From Lithobates sylvaticus (lineage: Eukaryota > Chordata > Amphibia > Anura > Ranidae): a stretch of DNA of 64,000 nt. Where the stretch lies: assembly GCA_028564925.1 (NCBI GenBank), contig CM053026.1:644353354-644417353 (forward strand), read 5' to 3'. A program made the position numbers and the translations under genes. The notes below the pieces were generated by a model. That model was given only the letters and a program-made list of their open reading frames with translations, was not told the origin of the DNA and made no database searches. Shown here piece by piece: positions 44,645-55,600 of the stretch; position 1 is the stretch's first letter; each line of letters starts with the position of its first letter.

Positions 44645-45076
44645 AAAATTTGATGGACCAGTCAAATGACCGGGAAGTTGTTTATTCATATAGTATATAA
44701 TCTTATAGGGCATATTGGGCATCAAACCTCTAAGCAATAAATATTAGCTCACTTTAAACATGCATAACATAATAATCCACAATACAATAGACATTCATAT
44801 ATAATATAATACACGCATTGATGGCAACTGATGCATCTGTATATATAATATAATCATGGTACAATTAGAGCCTAAATGCCCTTCCCAAGTTCCTTGCAAA
44901 ACAGAAAAAGGGAGGGTTAACAAAAGAGGGTAGATGGCTTGATGCATTTCACGGCCTTATCGCCGATCTTCAGGAGCATAAACGATGGAATAAGTCTAAG
45001 AATAGAGAACATGTATATCTCGATAGTCTCAGAGATGGTCATTTGGGCATATAAATAAATATGAAAAAATGTAAAA
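44645..45076 (-). mobile_element. AT-rich repeat carrying a hammerhead-like motif
   Basis: Between the DIRS right end and the TATA-rich MITE lies AT-rich sequence with (ATATAATAT)-like text at 44795-44860 and, on the minus strand at 44937-44982, a hammerhead-like motif. No coding frame is present. It resembles the non-coding ends of ribozyme-bearing retroelements, but the family is not established. Confidence 0.4.
44937..44982 (-). ncRNA. Degenerate hammerhead ribozyme-like motif
   Basis: On the minus strand, CTGAAGA (one change from the CUGAUGA core) is followed by stem II CGGC-GATAAG-GCCG, then GAAA and the palindrome ATGCAT followed by C. The order core, stem II, GAAA, short palindromic stem III is that of retroelement hammerheads. 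Stem I is weak (three of four pairs). The core change predicts poor or no activity. Confidence 0.45.
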
Positions 45077-45730
45077 TACCGTATATACTCGAGTATAGGC
45101 CGACCCGAATATAAGCCGAGGCACCTAATTTTACCACAAACAACTGGGAAAACTTATTGACTCGAGTATAAGCCTAGGGTGAGAAATGCGCAGCTACTGT
45201 AAGTGGAAAAGAGGGTCAACGATGCCCATTTGCAGCCTCACTGTGCCCATGCAGATGGACACAGTTGACCGATTTGGGGCCCTGTATCTCAGGGTCACTT
45301 AGTGCTAGGAACCCCATTTTTAGATATGTTGTAGTGCTAATTCCACTGGGTTGGAATACAACATTTGGGGTTCCTAGCTCCAAGTGTCCCCGAGATACGG
45401 GGCCCCAAATTCGGGTCAGAAAATCTCAAGCACTTTTCTGCAGCAGAGAATGACATTTTCCGAACCGACTTTGGGGCCCCGTATCTCGGGGCCACTTAGT
45501 GCTAGGAACCCCATATTTGGATATGTTATAGTGCTAGGTCCACTGGGTTGTCACACCAAATTAGGGACTCCTAGACCCAAGTGGCCCCGAGATACGGGGC
45601 CCCAAATTCGGGTCGGAATTTATTTTTTTTGCTGCAGAAAAGTGCTTGACTCGAGTATAAGCCGAGGGGGGCACTTTCAGCACAAAAAAATGTGCTGAAA
45701 AACTCGGCTTATACTCGAGTATATACGGTA
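45077..45730. mobile_element. MITE with TACCGTATATACTCGAGTAT ends and palindromic core
   Basis: TACCGTATATACTCGAGTAT at the left is mirrored by ATACTCGAGTATATACGGTA at the right, followed inward by a second shared block AAGCCGAGG. The core holds two tandem palindromes of about 150 bp (45268-45417 and 45462-45616), each GGGGCCC(C/T)GTATCTC(A/G)GGG ... CTAGGAACCCCA and its inverse. Such structure would give cruciform-forming DNA. No transposase is present. Confidence 0.8.
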
Positions 45731-47044
45731 CTATGTTCCCAATGCTGCAGCTGCTAATACTACCCCCCCCCCACCCCACCCCCCATGGCAGTGGTACGGG
45801 AAGAAGTTTCCCATACTAGCTGTCACTTTTTAAAATCAGTGCAGCAGCTGTGTGTGAATAACGGCTGTCGGCTTATAGTTCTCAACAAACTACTACGGCG
45901 CTGTGGAGTGATGGGGTAATTCATTGATTTCTTCCTTTCAGTGTACAGGATGTGTGGCACACAGATACACTGACAGATCTGCAGGAGACATGCGTGGCAT
46001 CAGCAATCTTCTGATCACTGGTGCAATGCTTTATAGACTCCCAAAAGAAGAAAATAAGTGTGTTTTTTTTACCTGCAAAAAAGTGTGCATTTATTATTAT
46101 TTTTTCTAAAAGATTTACTTATCCTTTTATAACTGCCATGTTTTGTCGCATGAACAACTAGGTAACCTTTGAACACCCTTCCAAAATGAAGGGTACTTGT
46201 CTCGGTCTTGTCTAACCTGCATCTAAAGGGTAACAGCTGAAATATGATTGGCTGATGACCAAACCTTTGGACATTTCCCCTGGGTCTTTACTGTAAATAT
46301 CGGAATGATAGGCCACACTCTACCAAACCTCAGGGTTTACTATTTTTTTCCATTCTTTTTTGTATTCATGTTAGACATTGTACAGCACTAAATATTTTCT
46401 GTCACCTGGGGATTATAAAATGTTTTGTACATGATTCATCAAGCACTTTGAAAGTAAGCAAGTATATGCATTTTCCCCTGCCTGTCTGAATTAGAAGCGT
46501 GTTCAGCAGTGGCACCTGCTTGTCCCCCATACTATTATTGGTGTTCCATCATTGATCTCGTAGTGTTGGTATTTCTATTTGATGTCATGTGCATTCTACA
46601 AATGGCTTGCTAAATGTAAATGAGACTGCCCTATACAGCAGTGTAAAGTATAGTACTGCCTTGTTCCTTGTATTAGTTATTCTGGTCCTGTAAAAGGTAC
46701 CCATTCTCTGTGTGGCTGTCTGTGGGTGCAAAAAAAATAATAAAACAGAGTATTCCTGCAGTTCACGGACCTACAAAAACACACGCTTCTCCAGCATACA
46801 GGTGGGAGCGTCAACCGTGCAGGATTTCACGCAATTTGTTCCTTTGGGCTTGCCGTGACATTTACTTGTTGTATTCCTTGTGTGCTTATGCTTCTCCGCC
46901 CATAATTTGGGGAACAATGAATGAATGTTTAGTTTATGTAATTGGACTCGCACGTGGCAATCTAATGCCCTTGTCAAACACAAGATCCTGTTTATGGTTG
47001 ACCCAGCAGGTCCTGCATTTTAAGATATGTTCATTTTTCTTTAG

Positions 47045-47142
47045 GTGGAGACTAATACAATTCTGGTAGAACGGCTGAACAAATGCCAGCAGGAGAATGA
47101 GGATCTTAAAGCTCGTATGGCGAATCACATAGCGATCTCAAG
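47045..47142 (+). CDS. MTUS1: MTUS1 exon, residues 227-258 and part of 259
   Basis: The exon is 98 nt between TTTTCTTTAG and ATCTCAAG|gtaaaa, encoding [20 protein letters not shown] then [12 protein letters not shown] and two bases of Arg. It matches the human VDNNTALVDKLKRFQQENEE and LKARMDKHMAISR segments. Confidence 0.95.
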
Positions 47143-47962
47143 GTAAAACATTGATCTGGTTTGTAGCGCACAGTAGCTGACTGAACCCAATTCATTTTAC
47201 TTTATGTACTCAGTGGATTGTTGGCATAGCTCAAGATAAGTGCATGATCTTCATTATAGAGTCCAAGTTGAGAGTGATTAAAATGGGGGTGATTTACACA
47301 CTTATATTTTTCTTGACATCTTTGGGTTTATAGTGAGTTGATATTGCAGACATTTCTAGGAAATTTTATAAATCTATTAATATTTTGGCAAAGCAGCATT
47401 GTGAGAACTACTTCTAGAGTTGGGTGATTGCGTCACCTGGTTATTTCAGCACTTATGAAGATCTCAATTTCCTTTCTAATGGGACGTGCCAGTGAGATCT
47501 GCTCCTTTTACTTTCTGACCAATAGCAGAATAGTAGCACATTTCACAGGCCATATATTTAATCGCTTATGTGTGTTATATTTTTGTAATGTTTTTACAAA
47601 TGGAAAAATCTGCCGACTACATATTGCGTAAAGGGAAACTGTAAGGATAGAAATATTAGAGCTGTCATTTTCATGGACACGGAGTCACTGACTGAGAATG
47701 ATTGTTTAGCTCTGATGTTCCTATACTTCACTGGCTGCATACTTGTTCCAGTTCAGTGGCTTACCAAATAGTGAAGTAAGGCTGAGGTTAGCCATAGAGA
47801 TTGCTTGAAGAAAAAAATCCATGCTGTCTGCATAGGTTTTACTATACCAGAAACCAGATATACCACTAACAGATTTGTCATCCAGCTTTCATCTTATCTT
47901 TTATTTTTTTTTCCCTGTTTATGTCCGTACACAAAATTGACTTACAAATTTTGCCATTGTAG

Positions 47963-48179
47963 GCAGCTGTCTACGGAGCAGGAGGTTCTGCAGCGATCTC
48001 TAGACAAAGAGTCCAAAGCGAACAAGCGGCTCTCGATGGAAAATGAAGAACTCCTATGGAAGTTGCACAATGGTGATCTATGCAGTCCTAAAAAATTGTC
48101 TCCATCCTCCCCCGGAATCCCATTTCACTCTTCACGGAACTCGGGCTCCTTTTCCAGTCCAACTGTGTCACCCAGATGA
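47963..48179 (+). CDS. MTUS1: MTUS1 last coding exon, residues 259-330 and stop
   Basis: The acceptor CATTGTAG at 47962 joins AG|G to restore Arg259. The exon encodes [20 protein letters not shown] then [20 protein letters not shown], then a Ser/Pro-rich tail ending [12 protein letters not shown] and TGA at 48177-48179. [16 protein letters not shown] and the final Ser-Pro-Arg match the human MTUS1 C-terminus as I recall it, which supports MTUS1 over MTUS2. The human tail has Ser-Ala-Ile-Pro where this one has Pro-Gly-Ile-Pro. Confidence 0.95.
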
Positions 48180-49830
48180 CACCCCTACAATGGTTAGACT
48201 TCACCGAAACATTTCAGGACATAGCGGTGGGATTGCTTTGGATTTGTACAGTGGAAAATAAAAGCTATATTAGCTATCTAACCATTACACATAACTGGAA
48301 TTTGGGAGAAATCTTCGACCTACTGGAAATGAAGGGGCAACTTATTCTTGTTGCTCTTTAATCTAAAGAAGACTTTGGACTGGGAAATGAACATTGTTGC
48401 ACAAAGCACTTACCTAGCAAGATACAGCCGTTCTTGCGTTTTTTGCCTTTTTTCACCTACAGCGAGTATATAGGGAAAAAAGCTCAGGGCTTGTAGATAA
48501 AAGATCACAAACTTTCTATAGTTTCTTTATCACCTGTAATTCTTTTTCTCCCCTTGGATGGGGTGGTTGTAAAGTGAATGAGATGGATGGTAACACACCT
48601 GAATTGTGTGCCTCATGCTGCCTGTGTGTTTGTTTTTGTTAGGGGTTTTTTTTTCTTCTGTCTTTTGTACAGAACTATATCCATGAAACATGTCTATTTC
48701 AAAGAAACCGTGTTACTGCTTTAGGAACTCAGCACAATACATTGTTGCCTATTCCTGTTGTAAACCTTTCTATGGAAGCATCAGAACACTATCTATTAAG
48801 GTTTTTGGGCCTTCCTGTTGTACCCCTGTGACTGTCTTGGTCTCTAAAATGTAAAAATGGTGTGTTTGAGTCTGTTAAATAAACAAAAAAAATGAACATC
48901 TGCTATATAACGTTACTTTTCGGGTCTATGCAAAAAGCATCACATGGTGTATTTGTAAAATTATCTGTATCAAGCTTGTGTCTTTGCAGCAGTTAAAAGT
49001 TAATTTATTGGGGTCAAACCGACATCCTGAAAGGTACATGCATCAAAAGACCATTTATAAGGGGAACTGCCACTAACAGGCTAATTTAATAACTGCAGTT
49101 ATGTGCAATAACCCCCAGCAACCAATTGGATTCAGTTTACTGGAGTTAATCAGTAAAAGATTAATTCTGGATGCTGGCAATCAATAGTTAGTTTGCACAT
49201 TGCTTAATTAAAGAAGTCTGTATTTGCCTTACAATAAGGTCAACTTTGTCCGAGACTGGAATATAAAGCAGGGGGAAGGCTTGTATACTATTTAATGTAG
49301 CACTTCTCTTCCACTATTCAGCAAAAAGAAGACCTGCAGGAACGGTCAGAAGACTTGTGTTACGGTTTTACCTCCTGTTGACCTTACAATTTATTGCAGT
49401 GCGGTTTAGTTTAAATTGTTTGCAGAGTTTCCAAAAAAATTTCCAAAGAATTTTATTACCCAGCAAACATCGGTTTTCTGTTGTTAATTCTTTTGTTTTG
49501 TGTTCACTTCTTAGGCATCGAAGTCCTGCTCATACTGCCACTGGGCTTTCTGGGAAAGACGGTCCGGGGCTGTCACCAATTTGTATTGGTTTGTACCCCT
49601 GTTCCGTCTTTCTGATCATAGGACTTTGATGTGGTCACTGATAGGACAAATATGGGCACAGGATGAAATTTGTGTATTTTGTTTTATCTGTTTTCATCTG
49701 CATCATTCAAATGTGTGTAGCTCTAGCAAACTTAGATGTAAAAAATAATAAATCTGTAGTTGCTTGGTTTGTAATGATGGAAATATATTCTGACATGTAA
49801 TAAGAAAATAAATTTATTGGTGCAGTAATT
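48180..49830 (+). other. MTUS1: MTUS1 3'UTR and polyadenylation sites
   Basis: AATAAA hexamers occur at 48257-48262, 48878-48883, 49747-49752 and 49807-49812. The one at 48878 ends a repeat-free stretch of 700 bp and is the most likely main site; the pair near 49.8 kb could end a longer 3'UTR. No coding frame of interest lies in this stretch. Confidence 0.6.
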
Positions 49831-49967
49831 TACTTCATACGGTTCTGTTGTCATTTTTCTTGTGCATTGTTATCCTATGCTTCAAATGATGTACAACTGC
49901 CCAATGTTTAGTACATTGAAAGGTCAAGAGAGAAATGTGGGGCTTGTCATTGTGGAGTTATTCTTAA

Positions 49968-50605
49968 AGGGGTTGTAAAGGTTTGTGTTTTTTCACCTTA
50001 CTACATCCTATGCATTAAGGTGAAAAAACACCTGTCAGTGACCGGCACCCCATGCTCCAGAGCAGACATATTGGTGAATTGCTGACCTGAAACAAGTAGC
50101 AGCTTACGTTGGAGTGTGGAAGAGAGAAGAACACTTTTTAAAGACATATCAGCAACGACTATTCCTATATTTTTTTTTCAACAGGTCCTCTTTAAATATC
50201 ACATTTAGTAGTTGCCAGTATAGCCCCAACACTTCTGGTGTGAATGAGCCCTAAAAGGAGAGATTTAAAATGTAACCCTAAAAAAAAAAAAAAAAAAGCG
50301 AGCTCCTGTTCCCTTATGGCAGGTTAGACATCACAGTGCTTGTGCTGTCTAACCTGCCCCTCTGTAAGCCTGTAAGCTGTAAAAAAAAAAAACCTGGCTG
50401 ATCCTGCCTGTTCCTTTGTCCCCTCTGTGTACTGACCAGGATAATCATGGCTACTAAGCCCTGATTACCGTGGTCAGTTTACGTGCCTCCGTCATCCACA
50501 GCTCTCCCTCCCTGCCTGTCCGCTCCATGTGTCTGTGTCTCTGCACCCCCCCTCCTATCGCTATTAGTAGTGAAAAAAAGTTTAACAATGGTCACTGGTA
50601 GCCTC
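49968..50605. repeat. Two MITE-like repeats downstream of MTUS1
   Basis: CTTAAAGGGGTTGTAAAGGT at 49965 begins a TTAA-type repeat with an internal hairpin GGTGAAAAAACACC/GTTTTTTCACCTTA at 49990-50035. A second repeat follows from about 50240 with CAGGTTAGACATCACAGTG/GCTGTCTAACCTG at 50320-50358 and two poly-A runs. The exact ends were not resolved. Confidence 0.5.
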
Positions 50606-50787
50606 TCCTTTTTTTTTTTTTTTTTTTTCTTTTTTTTTCCCTCAAAGAAGTTTATTAAAGAAAAGAAATTACAAACGGCATAGATTTCATTTTCAAAAAG
50701 TTAGTGTACAATCAATATACTTATCACTTTACACCAGTGCTCAACGTGTTATATTCAATATGCACCTTCAACACACTACCCATCAGT

Positions 50788-51545
50788 ATAGAAAAAGAGG
50801 GGCACATGGGACTTTAAATGAAGCATGTCAATTGAAAAAAATAAAAATGATAAACACATGCGAGTAGGTAAACTGATTTGGATTTAATTTAAGGTCAATG
50901 ACCCCTAATGGTGGTCCATGGTTTTGAAGCATGCAGTGGTGTAAATGCATGTATAGTCGAAGAAAGAACATGTATTGTAATCATCAGAAAATCTGCATGC
51001 AAACAAATCAATGGACATACATAGATGCAGTTCATAATAGAGATGTATGAATTAAAAATCGCCAATCAGAGTAACGAAATCGCATGAAAGGAGTACAAAA
51101 CTCAATAGAACAAAGTTAATAGTATTTGGAGAAATGTGACCTAGCTACAATGACAGATATCTATGGCATGCTTCCATCCCGGGTTACTGTATATAGGGAG
51201 AGAGGGGCCAATGGGACTTTAAATGAAGCATGTCAATTGAAAAAAATAAATAAATAAAGATAGTAAAACCATGCGAGTAGGTAAACTGATTTGGATTTAA
51301 TTTAAAGTCAATGACCCCTAGGGGTGGTCCATGATTTTGAAGCATACAGTAATGTGAATGCAAATATAATTGAAGAAAGAACATATATTGTAGTCATAAT
51401 CATCAGAAGATCTAGGTGCATACAAATCAATGGACATACAGAGATGCAGTTCATAATAGAAATACATAAATTAAAAATTGCCAGAGTAACAAAATCGCAT
51501 GAAATGAGTACAAACTCAATGAAACAAAGTTGATAATATCAGGGA
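50788..51545. repeat. Tandem duplication of a 411-bp unit in the LINE 3' region
   Basis: The block starting ATGGGACTTTAAATGAAGCA at about 50805 recurs at about 51210, followed in both copies by GCGAGTAGGTAAACTGATTT, GTCAATGACCCCTA and ATCAATGGACATACA. The copies are about 90% alike over 340 bp. The second copy is followed within 35 bp by the hammerhead motif, which the first lacks. Confidence 0.85.
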
Positions 51546-51578
51546 TTAAAAATAGACTTGATTGAGCATCCGAAGTTT

Positions 51579-51624
51579 GAAAACCCGACGCGTTTCTTGG
51601 CTTCATGCCAGTCATCAGGGGTGG
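51579..51624 (-). ncRNA. Hammerhead ribozyme motif, type I with minimal stem III
   Basis: On the minus strand the order is ACCC, CTGATGA (51612-51618), stem II TGGC-ATGAA-GCCA, A, GAAA (51593-51596), CGCGTC, GGGT. Both invariant core boxes are perfect. Stem I pairs ACCC with GGGT. Stem III is the palindrome ACGCGT followed by the cleavage-site C, too short for a stable monomer but able to pair between two RNAs. This layout is established for hammerheads of Penelope-like elements and retrozymes. Here it sits in the 3' non-coding part of an L1/Tx1-like LINE. Confidence 0.7.
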
Positions 51625-52627
51625 GATGCATGTTTAATGCTAAAAAAGCAAAGGGATATAACAGATATTAAATATATGTGGAACCTCAGTTAAAAAGAGA
51701 GGATATCAGCTTGATCTGCTTGGTTGGAAAAATTGCTTACAAAATAGCCCAAAGTGGGCAGGACTTCCAGCGATGGGATCTGTTATGGCCTGGGATGCAA
51801 CTGCAACTTCCAACACCAGGTAATATTAGTCTATAAGCCTTTCGCATCTAGTCTAGAGTAATAGTTCAGTACTAGGTCCACCGGAGAAAGTCCTGGGGTA
51901 TCCAGCCAGGGTGACCACAATACATCAAATTTACCAGGGCGCCCTCTATGTTGTAAGATAAACCTCTCCAGCCATAAAGTGTCACCCATTTGGTTATCCA
52001 TTCCTTCGGCTTGGGAGGGTTAACTGCCTTCCATCGTCTATGGATGATCAGGTGAGCCTGACAAAGGGCTCTCGCAATAGAGTTATCCTCAAGGGGGAGG
52101 TCATCCAGGATGCCCAGTATGCATGGCGTGGGGTCTGTCGGGATATTAACTGAAAAGCCTTAATAGTGTTCAGAACCCCTGTCCAGTATAAGTGCAGCTT
52201 GGGTCAACGCCACATCATATGGATTAAGTCTCCGTGGTGTCTAGCGCACCGAGGGCTGTCGGAGTCCGAACTAACCCCCGTTCTAAACAGCCTTGTGGAC
52301 GTATAATGCACCCACAAGACTATGTACAACTGAGATGGTCATTGCGCTAGGTTGGAGGACATTTGGACAGCATGGAGGACCTCCTCCCACTGTTCGTCCT
52401 CAAACGTGCCCACATTTTCCCACTTGCTCACCACCTCCAAAGGGAATACCTACAGTAGCATTGAATAACGTCTAGAAATAAAGCCTTTGAAACAGAACTT
52501 CTTCCATGTAATGAAATATGGGCGTCCCGCTGGATTGAGCTCTGACAGCATGTTGCAGCTGCATATGGGAAAAGTACATCGTCTGTGGGAGTCGAACTCT
52601 GTTTTATCCAGACATAATGCACTTTCT

Positions 52628-55600
52628 TCATCATACATCATGGGACACAGAGCCTAAGTTAATAACTTAATGGGTATATAGGCACCTTCAGGTGATGGAC
52701 ACTGGTATTCGCAATCCAGGAAGTTCACTCCCTATATAACCCCTCCTCCTTCCAGGAGCACATCAGTTTTTTCGCCAGTGTCTAAGGTGGTGGTCACGAG
52801 TGAAGATGTGCTCTGAGGAGGTCCAGGAGGGATCCATGCTGAATTTAAATAGCCTCCTTAGACCAGATTCATCCAAAGTGCCACTGAGGCCAAAGTGGAT
52901 GGTACCTGGGCCTTGTATCCGAAGCACAAGGTTTTGCGTGTAACACCTCTTTGCAGGGCTGTACCCCGGGACCCAGGGCTTTGGTCATGCTACATTACCT
53001 ACCTGGCGGGGTGCTTTTTACAGGTCCAAGGGAGTGGAACCCCGATAAAAAGGGACCCGGTCCTTGAAGGTTTGCTAAACGCAGCCCTCTGTGATGGGTG
53101 AAGGTTGGGTTGTCTGTTCAGCAAATCCTGCGGTGGGGATAAGGTAAGGGAAGAAACTTAGGAACTAAAGTCCACCTATGCTTTCTTCTTCCACCTCTAC
53201 AAGGTAAGATCTGCAGAATGCTTTTCTCCCCCCTGAAGGAACCAGAAGGGTTAGGGAGACAGCTGTGGTTGTACACCCCTTGTAATACCTCCTCCCTTTG
53301 TGGGGGGTGCGGAGGTCCCTTTTTTTCTGCATTGAAAGTTGTTTCCTCTGCTGTTTAATGCGCTCTGCCCCTCCCCCCCTCATGTTGGGTCGCCGCACTT
53401 CAGCACGGGAATATTTTTCAAAAGAAAAGGAGGGGGCGGGTTTACAAAGGGGGCCGCCTAGGCGCAGCACCGTGCAACGTCCACGAGGACGCACGGAAGC
53501 TTAAAGGATCAGCTGGAGCAGTCTCTCCTCGGAAGCAAGCAGCCTGCACTGGGACACAGGAGCGGTTCAGCACTAGGCTGAACTTAATAGCGGCTTTACT
53601 GTCATGACTATGTTCAGCGATTAAGTGCAATTTAATTGTGCCTCTGATTTTGTGCTTAGGACTATGCATACCAAAAAAGACACCACAAAGACCAAAAAGG
53701 TATCTCCAGTCGCATTTCCACACTGTCATCCTCACCTGAAATGCCAATTATGGCAAGCCAGGATGAGCCATTGGAATAAATTGATAGTGCAACTGCTTCT
53801 CACATCCCAGCCCCTGTATACGTGACTGAAGATGTAGTTTCTTCCACCCTGCAGAGTCTGGAAGGAAGATTAGCGGCTTTAATCGCATCCTCCATTCAAA
53901 TGGATAGGAAACGTGCTAGATCCCCCACAGGATGAGGTGTTACCCTCAGGCGATCAGGAGGAAAGACAAAACCAATGATTCCTCTGCAGAGGAAACCATG
54001 GTAGATGAACCTTTTTCAGCCTCACAATCTTAGAAATTGCTGATACAAATCTCTTACGGAGATGGTTCGTCCTACTTTCATGCTGCCCCTAATGGAGTCT
54101 GCTGAAAGCTCGGTTTCTTCCTTGGGTTCTTTAAAACCTTCACAGCCTTTGCATGCATTTCCTGTCCATGCAGTACTAGAACAGCTTATTTATGAGATTT
54201 TCAGTTCTCTATCCCATGGAGGAAAAATTTGCCAAAAGAATTTAAGGTCCATGCAGTTGACGCTGTCATTTCCAGTGTGAATAAAAGTCTAACTTGTCCA
54301 GTAGACAATGCACAAATGCTTAAGGATCCAACAGATAAAAGGATGGAATCCCTGTTAAAAATCTGCCTTTTCCTTGGCAGGAGCCCTTACTTCAGGAGCC
54401 TGCAGTCACTCCAATAGGCGTCTGTCAATCCCTAAAGGACCAATTTATACAGGCCCTTTAAGAGGTTCCTGCACAACAAGCCCGGGAATTGTCCCAACTA
54501 CCAAAAGCATTATGCTTTTCCAGTAGATGCCATTAAAGATTCTATTCACCAGGCGTCCCGCCTTATGCTTATGCTAGTACATATGCGTAGAATCCTGTGG
54601 TTGAATTGTTCAGCCGAAGCACCATGTAAAAACCTCCTAACTGGGTTCCAGTTTCATGGGGAGCTGCTATTTGGGGATGATTTGGACAAATATATCAACA
54701 ATTTCTAGTGGGAAAAGTTGTTTTGCCAGTTAAAAGAAAGTATGAACGCCCTTCATTTAAACAGGCTCTTTCTCCTGCACCAGGGGCTTCCGCCTCTAGG
54801 CAGTGGCGACGGCCTCCGCCATCAGACTCTAGAGGAAAGCCTCAGGGTCAGGCCCAGGCTCAAAAGATGTCCTGGGGCTGGAAACCTGCAAAGCAGAATA
54901 CAAAAGCCTCATCATGAAGAGGCACCCCCCCCCCCCCCCTCACCAGGGGGGGGGGGGGGAAGACTTCTGCAGTTTTCAGAAGTCTGGCAAGAGGAAATTC
55001 AGGACAGTTGGGGTACAAACTGGAATTTCAGGACTTTCCACCGTCTTGTTTTCTGAGGTCAAGTGTTCCCAAAGATCCAGAGAAAAAGACCATCTGTGTT
55101 TTGGGCACTAGACCGATTAATATCTCAGGGGGTGATCATACAGATCCCCACAAAAGAGCAAGGTTTGGGGTTTTATTCAAATCTTTTTATGGTACCAAAA
55201 CCAAATGGATATGTCAGACCCATTCTAGATCTAGAAAATCTAAATCCGTTCCTGAAGATCCGCTCCAGGTCAGTAGTTTCTATCCTATTAGGAGGAGAAC
55301 TTCTGGCGTCTATTGACATCAGGGATGCATATCTGCATGTTCCTATATTTCCTGCTCACCAAAGGTTTCTGCGGTTCGAGGTAGAACAGCAGCATTTCCA
55401 GTTTGTAGCCCTGTCCTTTGGGCTAACTACAGTACCCCAGGTGTTTACAAAGGTCCTGGCCCAAAGGGCACAGGGCATAACAGTCTTGGCGTACTTAGAC
55501 AATCTATTGCTAATAGACCAGTCAGTGGCTCGTTTGGAGCAAAGCATACGCATTACAACCAGTTACCTGTAAAGTTTGGGTTGGCTTCTCAACCTAGAGA

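Larger units (their letters stand above)
40423..47044 (+). other. MTUS1: MTUS1 intron of 6.6 kb filled by nested elements
   Basis: It begins GTAAGC and ends TTTTCTTTAG. A DIRS fossil, a fold-back Tc1, a hammerhead-like repeat and a TATA-rich MITE account for 40690-45730. The part from 45731 to 47044 shows no recognised repeat or exon apart from a C-rich run at 45761-45782. Confidence 0.75.
50612..52627 (-). mobile_element. L1/Tx1-like LINE, 5'-truncated, minus strand
   Basis: On the minus strand a frame ending at the stop at 51831 contains RGRPGKFDVLWSPWLDTPGL, the Trp-rich C-terminal block of L1-superfamily ORF2, preceded by HRRWKAVNPPK-type text and by a Cys-His-like region (52200-52270) and a leucine-rich region up to about 52625. 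The frame has several interruptions. The plus-strand poly-T at 50608-50640, next to TTTATT (AATAAA on the minus strand), is the poly(A) tail. The 1.2-kb 3' part holds a 411-bp duplication and a hammerhead motif. Confidence 0.75.
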
